DNA of 64,000 nucleotides from Typhlomys cinereus (GCA_023101885.1 JALPQD010000360.1:2289074-2353073), one strand, 5' to 3'. Counted from the first letter of the stretch, positions 22,150 to 36,120 are shown. Notes: generated by a model from the sequence alone, not told the origin. Translations and numbers: made by a program.

Positions 22150-25100
22150 AGTTTCTCCTTATCACACTAAAGGTTAATGGAAATGAATTCACGATTAAGA
22201 GACACAGATTACAACTGGATAAAAATCACAATCCCTCAATCTGCTGCCTGCAGGAAACCCATCTCACCACAAAAGATAGGCACGCTCTAAAAATAAAGGA
22301 TGGTCAACAATTCTACAAGCAAATGGAAGCAGAAAGAAAACAGGCAGAGTAGCCATTATGTATTCAGACAAAGTGGACTTCAAACCAAAAGAAATTATAA
22401 GGAGACACGGATGGATGACTACATTTTTAGTCACAGGTACAATTCACCAGGGACGACTGCACAAACTGAACATATATGCACCCAATACGGGCCCCTCCAC
22501 ATTCATTAAGAAAAAACCCTTACAGCGTCTAAAGCAGAAATCAACCCCCAAACGATAATTCTTGGGAACTTCAACACACGCCCTCTCACATGGCGATAGA
22601 GCAACAGGTCAAAAGCTTAACAGAGACACTTTGGAACTTAATCAAACCCTGAAAGAATGGACCTCACAGATCTCATCGAAACTTTTCACCCACGTACAAA
22701 GAATACACCATTTTTTCTCAGCAGCACAGGAACTTTCTCCAAAATAGAATCACAATTGGGCCACAAAACGAACTACAAATATACAAGAAAGTTGAAATTC
22801 TAACCTGTTGCCCTATCAGACCACCACGGCCTAAAGCTGGAATCACAACACATCAAACAAGAGAATACACAAACTCCGGGAAACTTAAAAATATGATGCT
22901 GAATGAGGAACTGATTCAGAAGAAATTAAAAAGGAAATTCAAATTTCCTGAACGCGAATGTAACTGCAAATTAAAAACGTAACAAAATCTCTGGGACACA
23001 ATGGAAGCTGTCTAAGGGGTAAGTTCATAGCTTCTAATGCCCACGTCAAAAAAAATGGAAACTCAGAAATAAACACTTAACAATGCCAGCTTCACAGTTT
23101 CAGAAAAACTAGGCAATCTGATCCAAACAGGTAGTAGAAAGAAGAGAGCAGATTAGCAACATAAGGGAGAAATATCTGAAATCGAGATTAAGAAACAACG
23201 GCTAGAGAAAAATCAACCAATGTCAAAAGCTGTTCTTGAAAAAAATCAAAAAGATTGATAACACCCCTAGCTAAATTAACCAAAAGCAAGGCATAGATGA
23301 GGAAAACCCAAATAACAAACTAGAATGAACTGGAGTCTATCACTACTGATACCCACGAAATCCAGAGTAATTATTAACATAATATTTCAAAAACTTATAT
23401 CTGTGAAGTTTGACAAACAAAAGAGATGAGAATGAAATTTCTAAGTAAACACAACTACCTTACATTGAATCAGGAAGTTGTGCATTATTTTAAATAGTCC
23501 TAACAATCAAGGGAAATTAGGAGGAAAGTAATCTCATCTTCCACCAAAAAATGTCCTGGACCAGATGGATCAGCACAGGTTCTACCAGAATTAAGGAGTT
23601 AAACACCCAATACTCCTTAAAAACTGTTCCATCACCTAGCAAAGGAAGCGAACCACTACCACATTTCCTTCTTTAAGCTAATCTCGTTTAATCCCAAAAC
23701 TAATAAAGATTCACGTAAAAAAAAGAAAACAGAGGCCGATCTCCTTGATGAACACAGATGCACAGATTCTAACAAAGTCTTAGCAAATCGGATTCAAAAA
23801 CACATCAAAAAAAGATCATCCTTACGGGGCACCACGTAGGCTTTCATTCCCGGCACACAAGTTGGTTTTCAACCATACGCATCACTAAATGTAATCATCA
23901 TGTTAAACCAGTCCAAAGGTCCAAGGACCACATGATACTTTTCTCGATAGATGCAGAAAAAAAGCTTTTGACAAGGATCCAACAGCCTTTTATGATCAAA
24001 ACGCTAGAGACCGTAGGAACTGGAGGAACCTCTTTATTCACATAATAAAAAGCGTATATACAACAAGGCCACAGCAAGGATTATGCTCAAGGGGCAGGAA
24101 CCAATTGGGAAAGCATCCCCACTTCGTCAGGACAACTAGACAAGGCTGTTCCACTCTCACCACTTCTATTCATATATGGTACTTGAAGTCTTAGCTGAAG
24201 CCATAAGACAAGAAAGGGACATAAGAGGGATTTCAATCGGCAAGGAAGCAATCAAGCTATCCTATTGCAGATGACATGGATCTTATACCTGAGGGAGTCC
24301 AACACCAATCCACCAGGAAGCTCCTGGCCTCAATTGAGAAGTTCAGCAGGGTAGAAGGACAAAATAAATGTGCAAAAATCAGAGGCCTTCTATCATGGCC
24401 CAGAATGAAAGAAAGTGAAAAAGCCTTGAGAGAAAACAATCCATTTACTATAGCCACCTCTAAAAAAATGAAATACCTGGGATAAACCTACTAAGGAGGT
24501 AAAAGACCTTGACATGAAAACTTAAAACCCTAAAGAAAAAGAAGAAAAGCAGAGACCACAGAAGGTGAAAGACCTCCCATATCCTGGATTGCAGAAATCA
24601 ACATTGTAAAAAATGACCATCCTACAAAGGCAATATACAATTCAATGCTATACCATTAAAATCCCAAAGCAATTCTTTAAAGAAGTTGACCAAACAATCT
24701 CAAAATCATTTCTGGCGGCACAAAAGACCCAGGAGAGCAAAGACAATCCTGAGTAACAAAAAAACTGCTGGGAAGGTATAACCATACCAAACCTTAGTCT
24801 ATACTATAAATCCATAGTTATAAAAAAACAGCCTGGGTTACTGGCTCCAAAATTAGACACACAGATCAATGGATACGGGTTTTAAAGACCCAGATATAAG
24901 CCCCAAAAATAATACAGCCATTTGGTCTTTGACAAAGGTGCCAAAGAATCCAATGGAAAAAGAACAGCATTTCAACAAATGGGTGCTGGCAAAAACTGGT
25001 CTCCACATGCAGAAGATAAAGCTGGACCCGTACTGTCACCATGTACAAGACTTAATTTCCAAAATGATCAAGGACCTTGTTTTAAGGCCAGAGACTTTAA

Positions 25101-25960
25101 AACCATAGTTTGAAAGGATAGGGAACTTCCCTCGAGCTGATTGGGTTAGGCCAACATTCCTAAACAGACATCCCAATGCACAGTCACTGCTACCAACTCT
25201 AACAGTTGGGTCTTGTGAAATGAAGGGCTTCTGTTCAGATAAGAGATTGTAACACAAGCTCAAAGCAACCACAGAATGGAGAAAATCTTCACTAACCACA
25301 TATCTGACGAGTTCTACTGTCCAGCGTGACAATGAACTTAGAAAACTAAAACTGCAAGGAAAACAATGGCCCAATTAAAAAATGGCCCTGAAAATAAAAA
25401 GGAAAAACTTTACCAGGGCATGAAAATTAAAATGTCTAACAAAATATCTGAAACAAATGCTCCATACTAGCCCATCAGGGAATGCAAATCAAACTTCCCT
25501 GAGATATCATTCACCCGGTCAGGGTGGCAAAAATCCACAAGACAAACAAAAAAAACGACAATGCTGGAGAGGATTGGAGAGAGGGGAACTCCTCCTGTAC
25601 ATTGCTGGTGAGCGTCTGGAAGATTCTTAAAGAAATTAAAGATTAGCAATGCCATATGACCCTGCTATCCACTTTTTGGGAATAACCCCCCATGCAGCAG
25701 AGGTTTACCTCGATTAGCCCAAGCTCGCCAGGTTCATAGCAGCACTGTTTCCAATAGCAAAGTCATGAAATCAACCTAAATGTCAACCAGTTGAAAGGGA
25801 TAGGAAAACTGTGGTACATCTAGTACAATGGAGTACTTACTCAGCCATCAAAAATGATGAATTACTGGAATTTGCGGGAAATGGATGTCATTGGAAACAA
25901 TTATAGTAAGTGAAGTATCCCAAACCCAGAAAAATAAGCCGCTTATGTATCCCTAATGGT
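22150..25960 (+). pseudogene. L1 ORF2 remnant with endonuclease and RT
   Basis: Endonuclease landmarks: CCLQ/THLT-type segment (22,240-22,270), KVDFKPKEIIR (22,370-22,405), LNIYAPNTGPSTF (22,470-22,505) and FFSAAQE (22,716). RT landmarks match the left-arm copy, including the start of the segment with MNTDA, which is in frame here (23,735-23,760) although the left copy has lost one base there. The C-terminal strings lie at 25,650-25,960. Frame breaks occur every few tens of codons. Confidence 0.85.
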
Positions 25961-27156
25961 GGCTCCGCGTAACCAACTCACCCAGCCCACATTGAGACAC
26001 TGAAAAGTAAACCATGTAACAACAGTAATTGAAGGATTATGAACAAGAGAGAGGGGTTCGGAGGGCCACAGCAGAAACCAAGGCGAGTGGGGACCATGTT
26101 ACAGCAGAGGAAAATTAGGCCTCCATCAAGGTCGCAAATAAGAATGAGAACCTGGTTTAAGTCACAGACGTTCTTCCTGATCTACCAGACGGGGAGGGGA
26201 CTATAGTCTAGCAGATAAAAAGTAATCATTTTGCAAAGAGGTGATGGACCCCTCTCTCAATGAGGTTTCCTACTTTTATTACATCTACCCTGGAATATGC
26301 TATTATAACAAGGACTCCGTTTAAAAGCTTTTTGTCTCTGCCAGGGGGTGACATTACAGTGCCCAGCAGGATGGAGTGAAGGGCATTGCAGGAGCAGACA
26401 AAACTGCAAAAGAAAATCAACAAACCAAATCCAGAACTTCAGAGACTCTATCATCAACACACTTGGAACTAGGCCAGCCTAATCTCTCCCCATCCGAGCT
26501 CAGGGAATATTTGCAGAAAGGGGGCAGGTAAGATTGTAAGCAAAGGATGGGAGGACAATGATCATGCAAGAATGATCTCCAACAATAGTTGAGGGCCCAA
26601 GCAAATCATAATGGACTTTGGCGCCTGTGCAAGCAATGTCCAACGACATGATTGCTCATCAAAGTCTAGGCATTTGGTGCTAAGACAACCCGAGATCCGT
26701 GGAGGCAAGGGATTGACAGCCATCAGTAGTGATCCTATGCTAAGGGAAACCATGGGAAAAGGGCTTATGGAATGCCACTGGGGTCCTTCATTCATCGGAG
26801 GGAGGACCCAGTGGAGAAGTCAGGATAAACATTAAATGGACTTCGGGAATGGGGGAGGACTGGGGGATGGGAAGGGAGAGGAGGGGGAAGGAGGGGTTAG
26901 GGGGAGGAGGAGGGAGGGAGGGAACGGTCTACCTATTAAGTTTGTATGAGCAGAAATAATAAAAAAATGTATTAAAAAAAGAACTACTCATATTTTACTA
27001 TTTACAAGAAAGAAAAGACATAAGAATTTAAAAAAGTTTCTTGATAAAAAAAAAATTGTTAATCCAAGTCATGGTTCTTCTTTCTATGCATGCAAGAATT
27101 AGAAACAAGGCCATGTTCAACTTATCCAGTGTATTTTTTTAAATTATTTTAATTTT

Positions 27157-27393
27157 GGGGCTGGAGAGGTTAGCTCCGGGGTTAAGCCTCTGCCTTGCAG
27201 GCCGAAAGGTCCTGAGTTCGGATCCGACACCCCATGTATAGACGCCGGTGGTGGAAGCAGGGGCGGCCTGCATTCCAGCCGGTGGCGGAGCCTGTGAATC
27301 CTGGGGCAGAGTAAAACAAGGAGGAGGTGGAGGCGGTCCATGGTGGTTCTGAATTTGTCCATGGTTTACACACACACACACACACACACACAA

Positions 27394-27430
<37 letters not shown>

Positions 27431-27473
27431 ACCCACACACGGCACAATTGAATATAAATAATAAATAATTTTT
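27157..27473 (+). mobile_element. Right-arm copy of the 7,282 SINE
   Basis: ggggctggagaggttagctcc (one-base insertion in the A box), GC-rich body, CA tail at 27,371-27,428. Same insertion as 7,282-7,596, seen on the other arm. Confidence 0.9.
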
Positions 27474-30400
27474 AAAAATTAATTTATTTTAATTTTTTAA
27501 TTTTATAATCCTTTTTTAGCCTTTCATGTTTCTCACAAATACTACAGATTCATTTAATTTACATACAACAGCCTTTATAGATTTAAAGTTATGTAGTTGA
27601 AGGTAATTATTACTTTAAACCTATTAGTGCATGTAACTTCTTTACATTAGAAGAAATCAGAGCCAGATGACAAAGGATATTGTCAAGCGTCACAAAGCAC
27701 ACGCTTTAGGACACTGAACTCTCCCTCCTTTGTCCCCCTTATTCTCCTCTGGATTGGGAGTTCCTTGTGTGCTTAATAAATACCTTGGGTTGTACAGTTA
27801 GCTGCTGCGCGTAACAAATATAAGCTTCAGTGGCATGCAACAATAAGCAATGTATTTTCAGTGTGGGTCTGGAGGTCGGTGGGGCCAGCTGGTGTCAGCA
27901 GTTATGTTGACTTCATTCCCAAGTTTAAAGTATGGATCGAGCCACTGGAGTGTCCCTGTTTCCCCTTGTGAAAAAGGACATCTAAGAAGAAAGAAGGAAG
28001 CGAATTGAGATATATCTTTTCCTAGTGATGCCCGACTTTGTCCCAGCGGATATTCCTTACAGCTTAATTGGAATTTCTGTGCTTGTGATTCCCACAAATA
28101 TTATTTCTAGCTCAGAAATGATTAACAAAAGCTTTTTATCAGGGGAATAGGTAGAAGGAGAAGTGGATATGCTAACTATTATTAAACTTGTCATAAGCAC
28201 CACTAATGAGCAGAGGCACTGTGTCTCACACTACATCAAGCACGTAATTCTTCACGAACTACCTGTGTGGTGCCTATTAATTCACCTCCATTTGAACGAT
28301 AAAGAAATTGTGAGACTCAAGAGAGATTAAATAAGTGGTTGGGCCACATACATAATTAGTGTTGCAGAACAGACTCCGAACATGAGTCAACATGCACTAG
28401 GCAAGCATGTCACATTGGCAACATAAATCACCCAGGCACATAAGGCCAGGCAATCATGCTGCATATTCCCAGTCTACCTACAATTAATTGCCTATCTTCA
28501 GAAGAAACAATTCACTCTTTTTTTATTTTCACGTGATGTTGAGTGTGGGGTGCATGGCATCCATATGCATGGGTCTTTGCATTGAGAGTGGGTGATAAAA
28601 ACTCTGCGTCCTTTATTGCACTAAGAAAAGAAGTATGAAAAGCTGCTGAGCCATAATCCTCAACCCTCCCCCATTATTCTCTCCCCCCCAAAACTACATA
28701 GTTGCACTCATGCCTGATGTTAGATAGTAACGGTTTGCAGGCGGTTTCATTTGGATTACAACACAAAAGGGCACGCAGGGGGGCTGGTAGCGACTAGGAC
28801 TGGCCCCATGGTGGCCGACAATCCAAATCCACGTGCTCTTGCTCTGAAATCAACAGGAAAAATGAACTTTCGTTCCAAAACACCCAGTCGATGAAACTGC
28901 TAGGTCACATACTAGGTTACTTTACACTATAGCTTTTAGCCTTTCAGTTGAACTCATAAATAAGAAGCGAACCTTTTTCCTCCTGAAACACAGCCCCAGG
29001 GACTATATAAATAACTGGCGCTGATTGAACGTGGGAGTCCAGATGGAGCAGACAAGGGACTGTGACATTCGTCACATGTCACTCCCAAGTCCTCTCACTC
29101 AACAAAAGAATTAATAGGCAGAAAGGACCAGGTTTGACCATGACACTGGCCAGAAGGGCAGTGAGAACTAGGTCCTGCTGGGAGCTCATGATCCCTCAGA
29201 GGCCCGACACGTGATAGCCGGCTCTTCCTCCAGCTCCTGTGTGGGCCCTAAATCTTCAATGCCACGCTTCTCTGTGCTCCAAGTGTGAAAGTTTTGTCAT
29301 TCCTAGGCTATGTTTTGAAACAGAGGAACTGCCCTGCTCTACCCAAGGCATTCCTCCAAGGCTGGTGGCCTACAGCACCTGTCCTGGGATCTTAAGGAGG
29401 CAGCTATCCCAAAGATCCCTCAGCAAAGATTGCATGAAAGACCACTCATGCTATCCTCCATCTAGAACTGACCAATCCCTGTGTGTCCAGAATGCTACTA
29501 TATAAGGAAAGCTTAGAGGTGGCTTCGGACCGTGTTGCAGTTTGCCCTGCAGTTGCTGATAAATTTCCTGATAAAATGGCTTATGGGAACAAGGGGACTT
29601 TAATCTGGCTTCCTATGTCGTACCATTCTTACGCTCAACTTGGCAGTGAGAGTTCACACCAATGCCCCAGTAAGCAAGGGTACTGGTGTGGTACCAATCA
29701 CGTGCTGGAGAGAGACGGGGACAATCTTACTTGACAGACAGCATGCTGAAGATGTCAAGTTATGAACCAGCTACCTCCATCTTATCTGCCTATGCAGGGA
29801 ATGGGTCCCACCCACTTGAGATGGCTCTTACCCTATCAATCCAATCCCTGAGTAGTTTAAGATTCACATTCTTAACTATCAATTCTTCACGGATGTTACC
29901 CAATGTCAGACCTTCAAACGTCAAGTTGACACGTCTCTAACTATCACAGACCCTAAACTAAACACCTTCAGAGGCCAAACAGGAAAAGGTCTGGAAAATA
30001 AATCAGGTCAACTTGTCAGAAACGCTTCACTCTGGGATGCCCATCCACAGTGCTTCTACAAGATTCGTAAGAACCAGTTGATCTAATCCCAAAGTGCAGG
30101 AACTCTGTTTTTGAAAACAAAGTTGCTCACTGATGGTTTTTGCTAATACTGAAACACACTCGGGTCGGTTCATTTATTTAACATGTGATGTTTTTGTGCT
30201 AGAATAGAAAACTGGAGGTTTATGACAAAAGACCAGTAGTCTACAAAACCACAGTAATATCTGTCCTCTTTTTTAGGAAAGTTAACCAATCTGGACCTTG
30301 AATAGAGGAGAAGGTCCTGGAATTGCCGGGAATTTACCCACCTATGTTTCAAGACTCTGAAGTTGTTCTCTAATTTCTTTATTAAAATTCAGTGTAGAAC

Positions 30401-31932
30401 ATTATGGCTAACAAAGTATACTTACTGTGTGTGGGACTAGACATAAAATCTCTATTAGAAACTTGACAAAGTTAAAAAGGAGGATTTTTATTAGATCAGA
30501 GAGCAGGAATTCTAGTCCCCAAAAATACCAAGAACAGGTAAAGACACATCCAATTCCCAGAAAAAGATTCCTCCCGCAGAAGCAAAACTTAAATTACATG
30601 CGGGAGGAATCCCTAGCATCTGCCCATGGGCCTTATGTGAACCATTCCACAGCGAGAGGCTTTAGGCCCAAAATGGCAGAAGAAACACCCAAGTCTGACA
30701 ATTCCACATATTTTACTTATTTCTTCTATTGCTATTCAATAATGCCATGTCCTTTTTCCAGAAATTTTTCCATAAAACAAGTATTCTGACATGCGGGGCC
30801 TTGTCCACTAGAATGGTTGGATAAGGACGCGCGGCACGAATTATGAATAAACATTGTCTTTTACCCAAAAGTTCACTCTCCTCTCCATCTTTAGAAGAAA
30901 AAATATCTCGTCTTGAATTGAAAGTGGAAATCTCTTAAGGTGTCTAAAACTTTTTAAATTTTTAACAATTCACAACATTGTCAACTAGACATAGGTGGGG
31001 AATCTATGTCCTTCTCTTCAATCTGGGGTAGCTGTGACCCACCAAAATAACGAATAATTTTGTGACCCCCCAAGAACAACTGTGGATCAACAACAGCCGT
31101 GTTTGCAAGAGAGTGCACGTTTTCAAATCTTGTTTTTTTGTAAAGACATTTGTAGTAGCGGTCTGGACTCTGAAATCTAGTGGGTAGATAAGATGAACAA
31201 CTATCAATGTGAGGAATAAGCCCTGACCACGGAACAGACTACATTGGGCTTCACAGTGTGGGAAAAGAGTTGTCTATCTTTAAATTACACTATGTTGGAA
31301 GTTTGGAAGAGCAAACATCTATTTAAACCTTCAGATAGGGAGAGAACACACACCTTAAAGTGCATAGTAGTTACTTTCACGTGCTGCAACAGAATGTCTC
31401 ACAGAAACAAAAAAAACAGAGTTTGTTTTGGCTCATTCATTTCAGAGGGTTTCAGTCTGCCATTGCTGGGGAAAGGCCAAGTGCAGACAGAACAGCTACA
31501 TCATGGGCAAACAGGAGTGTGTGGCAGCAGAGATTGTCATATCATGGCCCAACCAGAGAGCAGAATATGGGAATGCTGGCGTTACTTTACTGTCTTTCTC
31601 CTCCTCCCCTTTATTCTGTCACGCATTCCAATAACAAAAAATATCTTACACATTCAGGGTGGAGCTTGCTTCCTCCATCATTTTAAAACCAAGGGGTAAC
31701 CTTGGTCTCCAGGTTGATTCTAACTCCCACCACGTGACACAGTAAAGCTTAACCATCACCTTAGGGAACAAAAAACCTTAGGGGTTTACTGCACTGGACC
31801 TTTTTTTTTTTAAACCTTTACATCAAGTTTGAGGTGAAGTGATGGAGATCTCCATATATCTGACAAAAAACTTCCATCTCAGACCCATATATCCTTGTCT
31901 TCTTGCACACTATTGTTAAAATGGTGTATTTG
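27474..31932. other. Right-arm copy of the 2,895-7,260 region; no gene
   Basis: Complement of the left-arm unique and old-repeat sequence, including the SINE at 28,500-28,660 (copy of 6,086-6,240) and old elements at 29,600-29,950 and 31,390-31,760. Open frames of 60-150 codons are chance frames with no domains. Confidence 0.7.
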
Positions 31933-33399
31933 ACAAAACAACACCACCAAGTGCTGGAGGAGGATGTGGGAGAGAGGGGGAACTCTCCTACATTGTGGGG
32001 GAATGCAGGCTCATACAACCACTCTGGCAAGCCATCTGGTGATTCTTAAAGAAGTTAAGTTAAAGATTCAATGGGCTCTATGGACCCTGTGATTACACTT
32101 TTGGGAATACCCCCCATACAGCAAAAATTCCCTCGATAGTACAAGCCAGACCATGTTCACAGCAGACTGTTACAATAGCACAGTCATGGGAAATCAACCC
32201 AAATGTCCAACAGTGACAAGTGGATATAAGAGAAAATGTGGTTTACCATTATACGATGGGAAACTACTCAGCCGTCAAAAATGAGAATAATGAAAAATTT
32301 GCCAGGAAATGGATGAATTAGAAACAATTATATTGAGTGAAGTATCTCAGACACAGAAAATAAGTGTCGTATTACTCCCTAAATAGGTGGATCCTAGTAT
32401 CCCAACCCACTTAGAAGCCACAAAAGATTAAATCTCTGTAATACCTACAGTAAGTGCTAAAGATATAACAGAAAAAGGGGGAAGGGAGAAGGAGGGCTCC
32501 CCAGAAGAAACAAGGAGAGAGGGGATAATGTTACAACAGAGAAAAAATAGGCCACCATCAAAAGGGCTGCAAAGTAAGTAATGAGGACATTCTGGTTAAG
32601 TTCACGGACTTTCTTCCTATCATTTGCAACTTGATGAGGGTATGGATCTCACCAGAAGGGGAGGGCATATAGGCTGCCAGATAGAAAGTAACCATTTTGC
32701 AAATGAGTGATTGACCCCTCTCTCACCACGGTCTCCTACTTTTATACATTATCTTTGATATACTCTTATAAACAGACTAATTTAAAGCTTTTTATTCTGG
32801 CCAGGGGGGGACATCCAATACCTCAGACTGGAGCCAAGGGCAGTGCAGGAACAGTAAAACTCGAAAAAAAAAAATCGCAAAACCCATCTTCCCCATCCTG
32901 CCGCTCAGGGAAATATGCGGGTAAGAGGGGAGAGTCAAGATTGTAAGAGCACGAGGATGGGAAAAGATGATATGCAGATATTCCACACAAGTTAGGGCCA
33001 AAGCAATCAAATAGGACTTTGCATGACCTGCACAATGACCCCCTCAAAAGTCTAGAATTGGACTAAAGGCATTAGGGATCCTTAGAAGCTAGGGATTGAT
33101 TAACAGACACATTAGTGTTATTATACTTAAGGGGAACACAGAAAGAGTTCTAGGAAAGACAGAGGCCTTACACCTCATTCAGAGAGGAGACCCAGAGGAA
33201 GTTTGACATTTACACTTAAAGGATGCTCCAGGGATGGGGAAGGAGGCACTGGGAGATAGGGAGGGAGGGGGGAAAAGGAAGGGAAAGAGGGTGGTAGGAG
33301 CAAGGGGATCCAGGGATGGGTGTGAAGGGAGGGAGGGGACCAGTGTTGTACCATAAGTTTGTATGAGCAGAAGAAATAAATTTTAAAAATGAAAAAAAG
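31933..33399 (+). mobile_element. Right-arm copy of the short L1
   Basis: Complement of 1,452-2,879. The flanking duplication is still visible as gtatttgacaaaac near 31,926 and gtatttgatgc near 33,412, with small differences. Confidence 0.9.
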
Positions 33400-34141
33400 T
33401 TGGTATTTGATGCTTTTCTTTGTTGTCTGAAAAACAAACCAAAGTTAAACCTTACACCCATTGGATTTTAAGTTTCTTTTCCCTGTTTCAGTGACAAAAT
33501 TCCCTTTTAGAAAGCAACTTTGAGAAGGGAGGTTTATTTGGCTCCATAGACTGAGGAGATACAGTCCCCTGGTTGGGAAAAGCAGGAAAGCCAGAGTGTG
33601 GGATAGCTGGTCATGTCAGTCTTATGGGGAGGGAAGCCAGAGAGAAAGCAATAGAAAACACTAAGCTTAGCTTATGTCCTCCTTTTTGCCCTTCTGTATC
33701 CAGTTCAACACTCCAGTCTAACGACCCTAGTTGAGATGGTGTTATCTGTGACCAGGGTGGGTTTGTAATAGTTAATCCGGGTGTCAAACTCGGACCACAC
33801 CTGGCCATTAACTAAGTCAGCGAGACCACCTGTGGTAGATGTCTTGATCAATACATTACAATACAAAGACCAGCCAAAGATCCAATGGGAACTCCCTAGA
33901 TCTCATTGGAACTCCGGAGGCAGATAAAGGAACCGAGAACAGGAGATTGAAAAGAAGAGAGACCTCCAGGAATCCTCCAGCCTTCCTCCACGTGGATGGG
34001 AGTAGTAAATTCAGCCCATTTAGCCTTGCAATCCCACCATGAAAGTCTGTTTCTCCCCTCTGAAACTTTAAGCTGAATAAAATCTCCCTTTCGCCCGTAA
34101 GTGTTTGACTTTGAGAGCAATAGTTTAAGAATAACTATACA

Positions 34142-34446
34142 GGGCCTGGAGAGGTGGCCTCAGGTGGTTTTAAGCCTCGGCCTTGAGGCGGAAGGTCCCC
34201 CCGGGGGAGGTCGGATCCCAGATCATTGTATAGGAACGCCAGGACGGAGGAAGCGGGAGCGGCATGCGCTTCTGGTCCTGGTAGGGCGGAGCCTGTGAAT
34301 CACTGGGGCGGAGGAAAGGAAGGGGAGGAGTCCCTGGTGTGTTCCCGAATTCGTCCGTGGTTCTACACACAAACAGACACACACGCGCACACAACATACG
34401 CACCACACGCCACTATGAATAAATAAATGAAAAAAAAAAAAAAAAG
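34142..34446 (+). mobile_element. Right-arm copy of the 436 SINE
   Basis: gggcctggagaggtggcctcag (an extra c in the A box), GC-rich body, CA-type tail at 34,365-34,410 and a long A run. Same insertion as 436-712. Confidence 0.9.
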
Positions 34447-35189
34447 AAAAATATTATAGTGAGTCTTCCCTCCTCAGGAAACGTCTCTGGAAATGACCCA
34501 CAGACATGCTAATAGCTGAGCTGTGTTTCCTAAGTGATATCAATCCAGTTAAGACCATGAGAATCAGATATCCAGCATCTCATAAATAGGTGACCCATGT
34601 GCTCTCTTAGGGTCTTGGGTGTTTTTAAGTACTCAATAAATTGCTTTTTTCTCTTATCAGGAGCTATGAGAACAAGCTCTCTACTCAATAGCCTGATAGT
34701 AGGTATGCTAAAGTCTGTCATTCCAACGGGTATTGAGCTAGCGAGACACAAGGACTGTTTTATGTAAGAATGGAGGACCGTCCATCCAAGGATGACCCAA
34801 GCTGGACTATGGCTACTAGATTGGAAAGATTCCTTTGTACCAAGAATTCTTCTCAGGTCAAAAGTAGTACTACTGCTGGATGTAACTATCTGTGTGCAGG
34901 ACGAGGAAAGTTAATAGCTTTAGTTTAGCAAATCCATGGGAAAACGCTACGTCCTCATGACCCAGAGGAGAGAGAAAGGGCAGAAGCTAATCTGGAACCT
35001 AATTAGCAACCGGCGTTCACAAGCAGAGTTATTTGCTGCCTTTTGTGTGTGTGTTTTTCTTTAAGCTACTTTCAGTAATCATTCAGGGTTGGGAGCTTAC
35101 CTAAAGAGCTAGAAATGAGAAAGACCAATTTCACTTCCGAGACCTTGTGGCTTCGAAGCTCACCAGTGCACCTCCTTGGTGGACGTACA

Positions 35190-35435
35190 GAAAGTACAGG
35201 GCTGACAGAGAGGCCAGGGATTAAGCCCGTGCCTCACAAGCAAAGGGATCTGAGTTCAGATCCTACATAACAATGATAAGAGGATATGAGATGATAAATG
35301 ATAAACTTCAGCCCTGGGTGGGGCAGAGCCTGAGAAACCCCAGAGCAAAGCAATAAGGCTAAGAGCAATCTGGGATGATTTCCAAAGTCACCTTATGCTC
35401 AATAGAGACACACATGTGCACACACATTTGAAGAA
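35190..35435 (+). mobile_element. Family B SINE
   Basis: gacagagaggccagggattaagcc head, ggatctgagttcagatcc, gcctgagaaaccccagagc, gggatgatttccaaagtcacc, ending in cacacatgtgcacacac. Confidence 0.85.
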
Positions 35436-36120
35436 TCACTTCTGTATACATGCCTGATTCGTATGTACCCCCACCACATGCCCATGCAAGCATAAAAAGA
35501 AATGTTGCAATGCAATGTGGCAGATATAGAAAAAACAGGAGAGGAGGCCTTGAGAAATAGCAAGGAGGATGCAGGGATGGAACGGAAAGACGACATCTGT
35601 GGCCAACTCTTAAGGAACAAGCACAGGGAGGGCCACCTGATGAGGGCCCTCTTCTTCCCAACAGATCTCTTCCAACCCAGATTACCTGCACTGGGCTTGT
35701 CTCCCCAGAGGAACTACAGAGATGAGCATCGGTGGCCACCAAAGAGCCACAAATCCTGAGGGAATGCAAGGTAAGGGAGCAAATCTGGAACTGGGAAAAT
35801 CAATTAGTCCATGATAGGCATGATGTCTGTGCATCTGCTTGTGCAAGTGGTTTCTCTGAAAACCTCAAGCACTTGTCCTTCAACTCCTGAGACAGGGACA
35901 CTGTTGGGAACCCAAAAGCAGTGCTGCTGGGATCAAGCTGCATCTTAGACCGCCGTCTCCCCAGGCACCAGCCACCAGAAAGCATCCATGCAGACACACG
36001 CGTTCGTTGGATTGCAAGGTGAAGATCTCACAGGTCCTGCCAGAGTCTGAACCACAGCAACAGCGGCCACACGGCAGAGAAAGACAGGCTCCAAGAAACT
36101 GAGATGGTCAATTACCCACA

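Larger units (their letters stand above)
20606..26975 (+). mobile_element. Full-length-sized L1 (about 6.4 kb) in the right arm
   Basis: The complete L1 order is present on the plus strand: a CpG-rich 5' UTR with at least one and a third promoter monomers (20,606-20,985), ORF1 (about 21,040-22,090), ORF2 with endonuclease (about 22,150-22,850) and RT (about 23,400-24,480), the ORF2 C-terminus (to about 25,960), then a 3' UTR with a G-rich tract (26,850-26,930) and ataataaaaaaatg tail. From 22,936 on it is the complement of the left-arm L1. Both ORFs are chopped by many one-base indels. Since the left-arm copy is much cleaner, this looks like sequence error and not age. Confidence 0.93.
22936..34884 (-). 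repeat. Right arm of the inverted duplication
   Basis: Reverse complement of 1-11,736, with all its SINEs, L1s and unique sequence. It spans about 11,949 bases against 11,736, so it has a net gain of about 1.8%. Differences are dominated by small insertions, deletions and local scrambles. For example, 29,240-29,510 against 5,254-5,530 gives long exact blocks broken by short indel clusters. Unlike the left arm it is continuous with the L1 5' half upstream (20,606-22,935). Confidence 0.93.
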
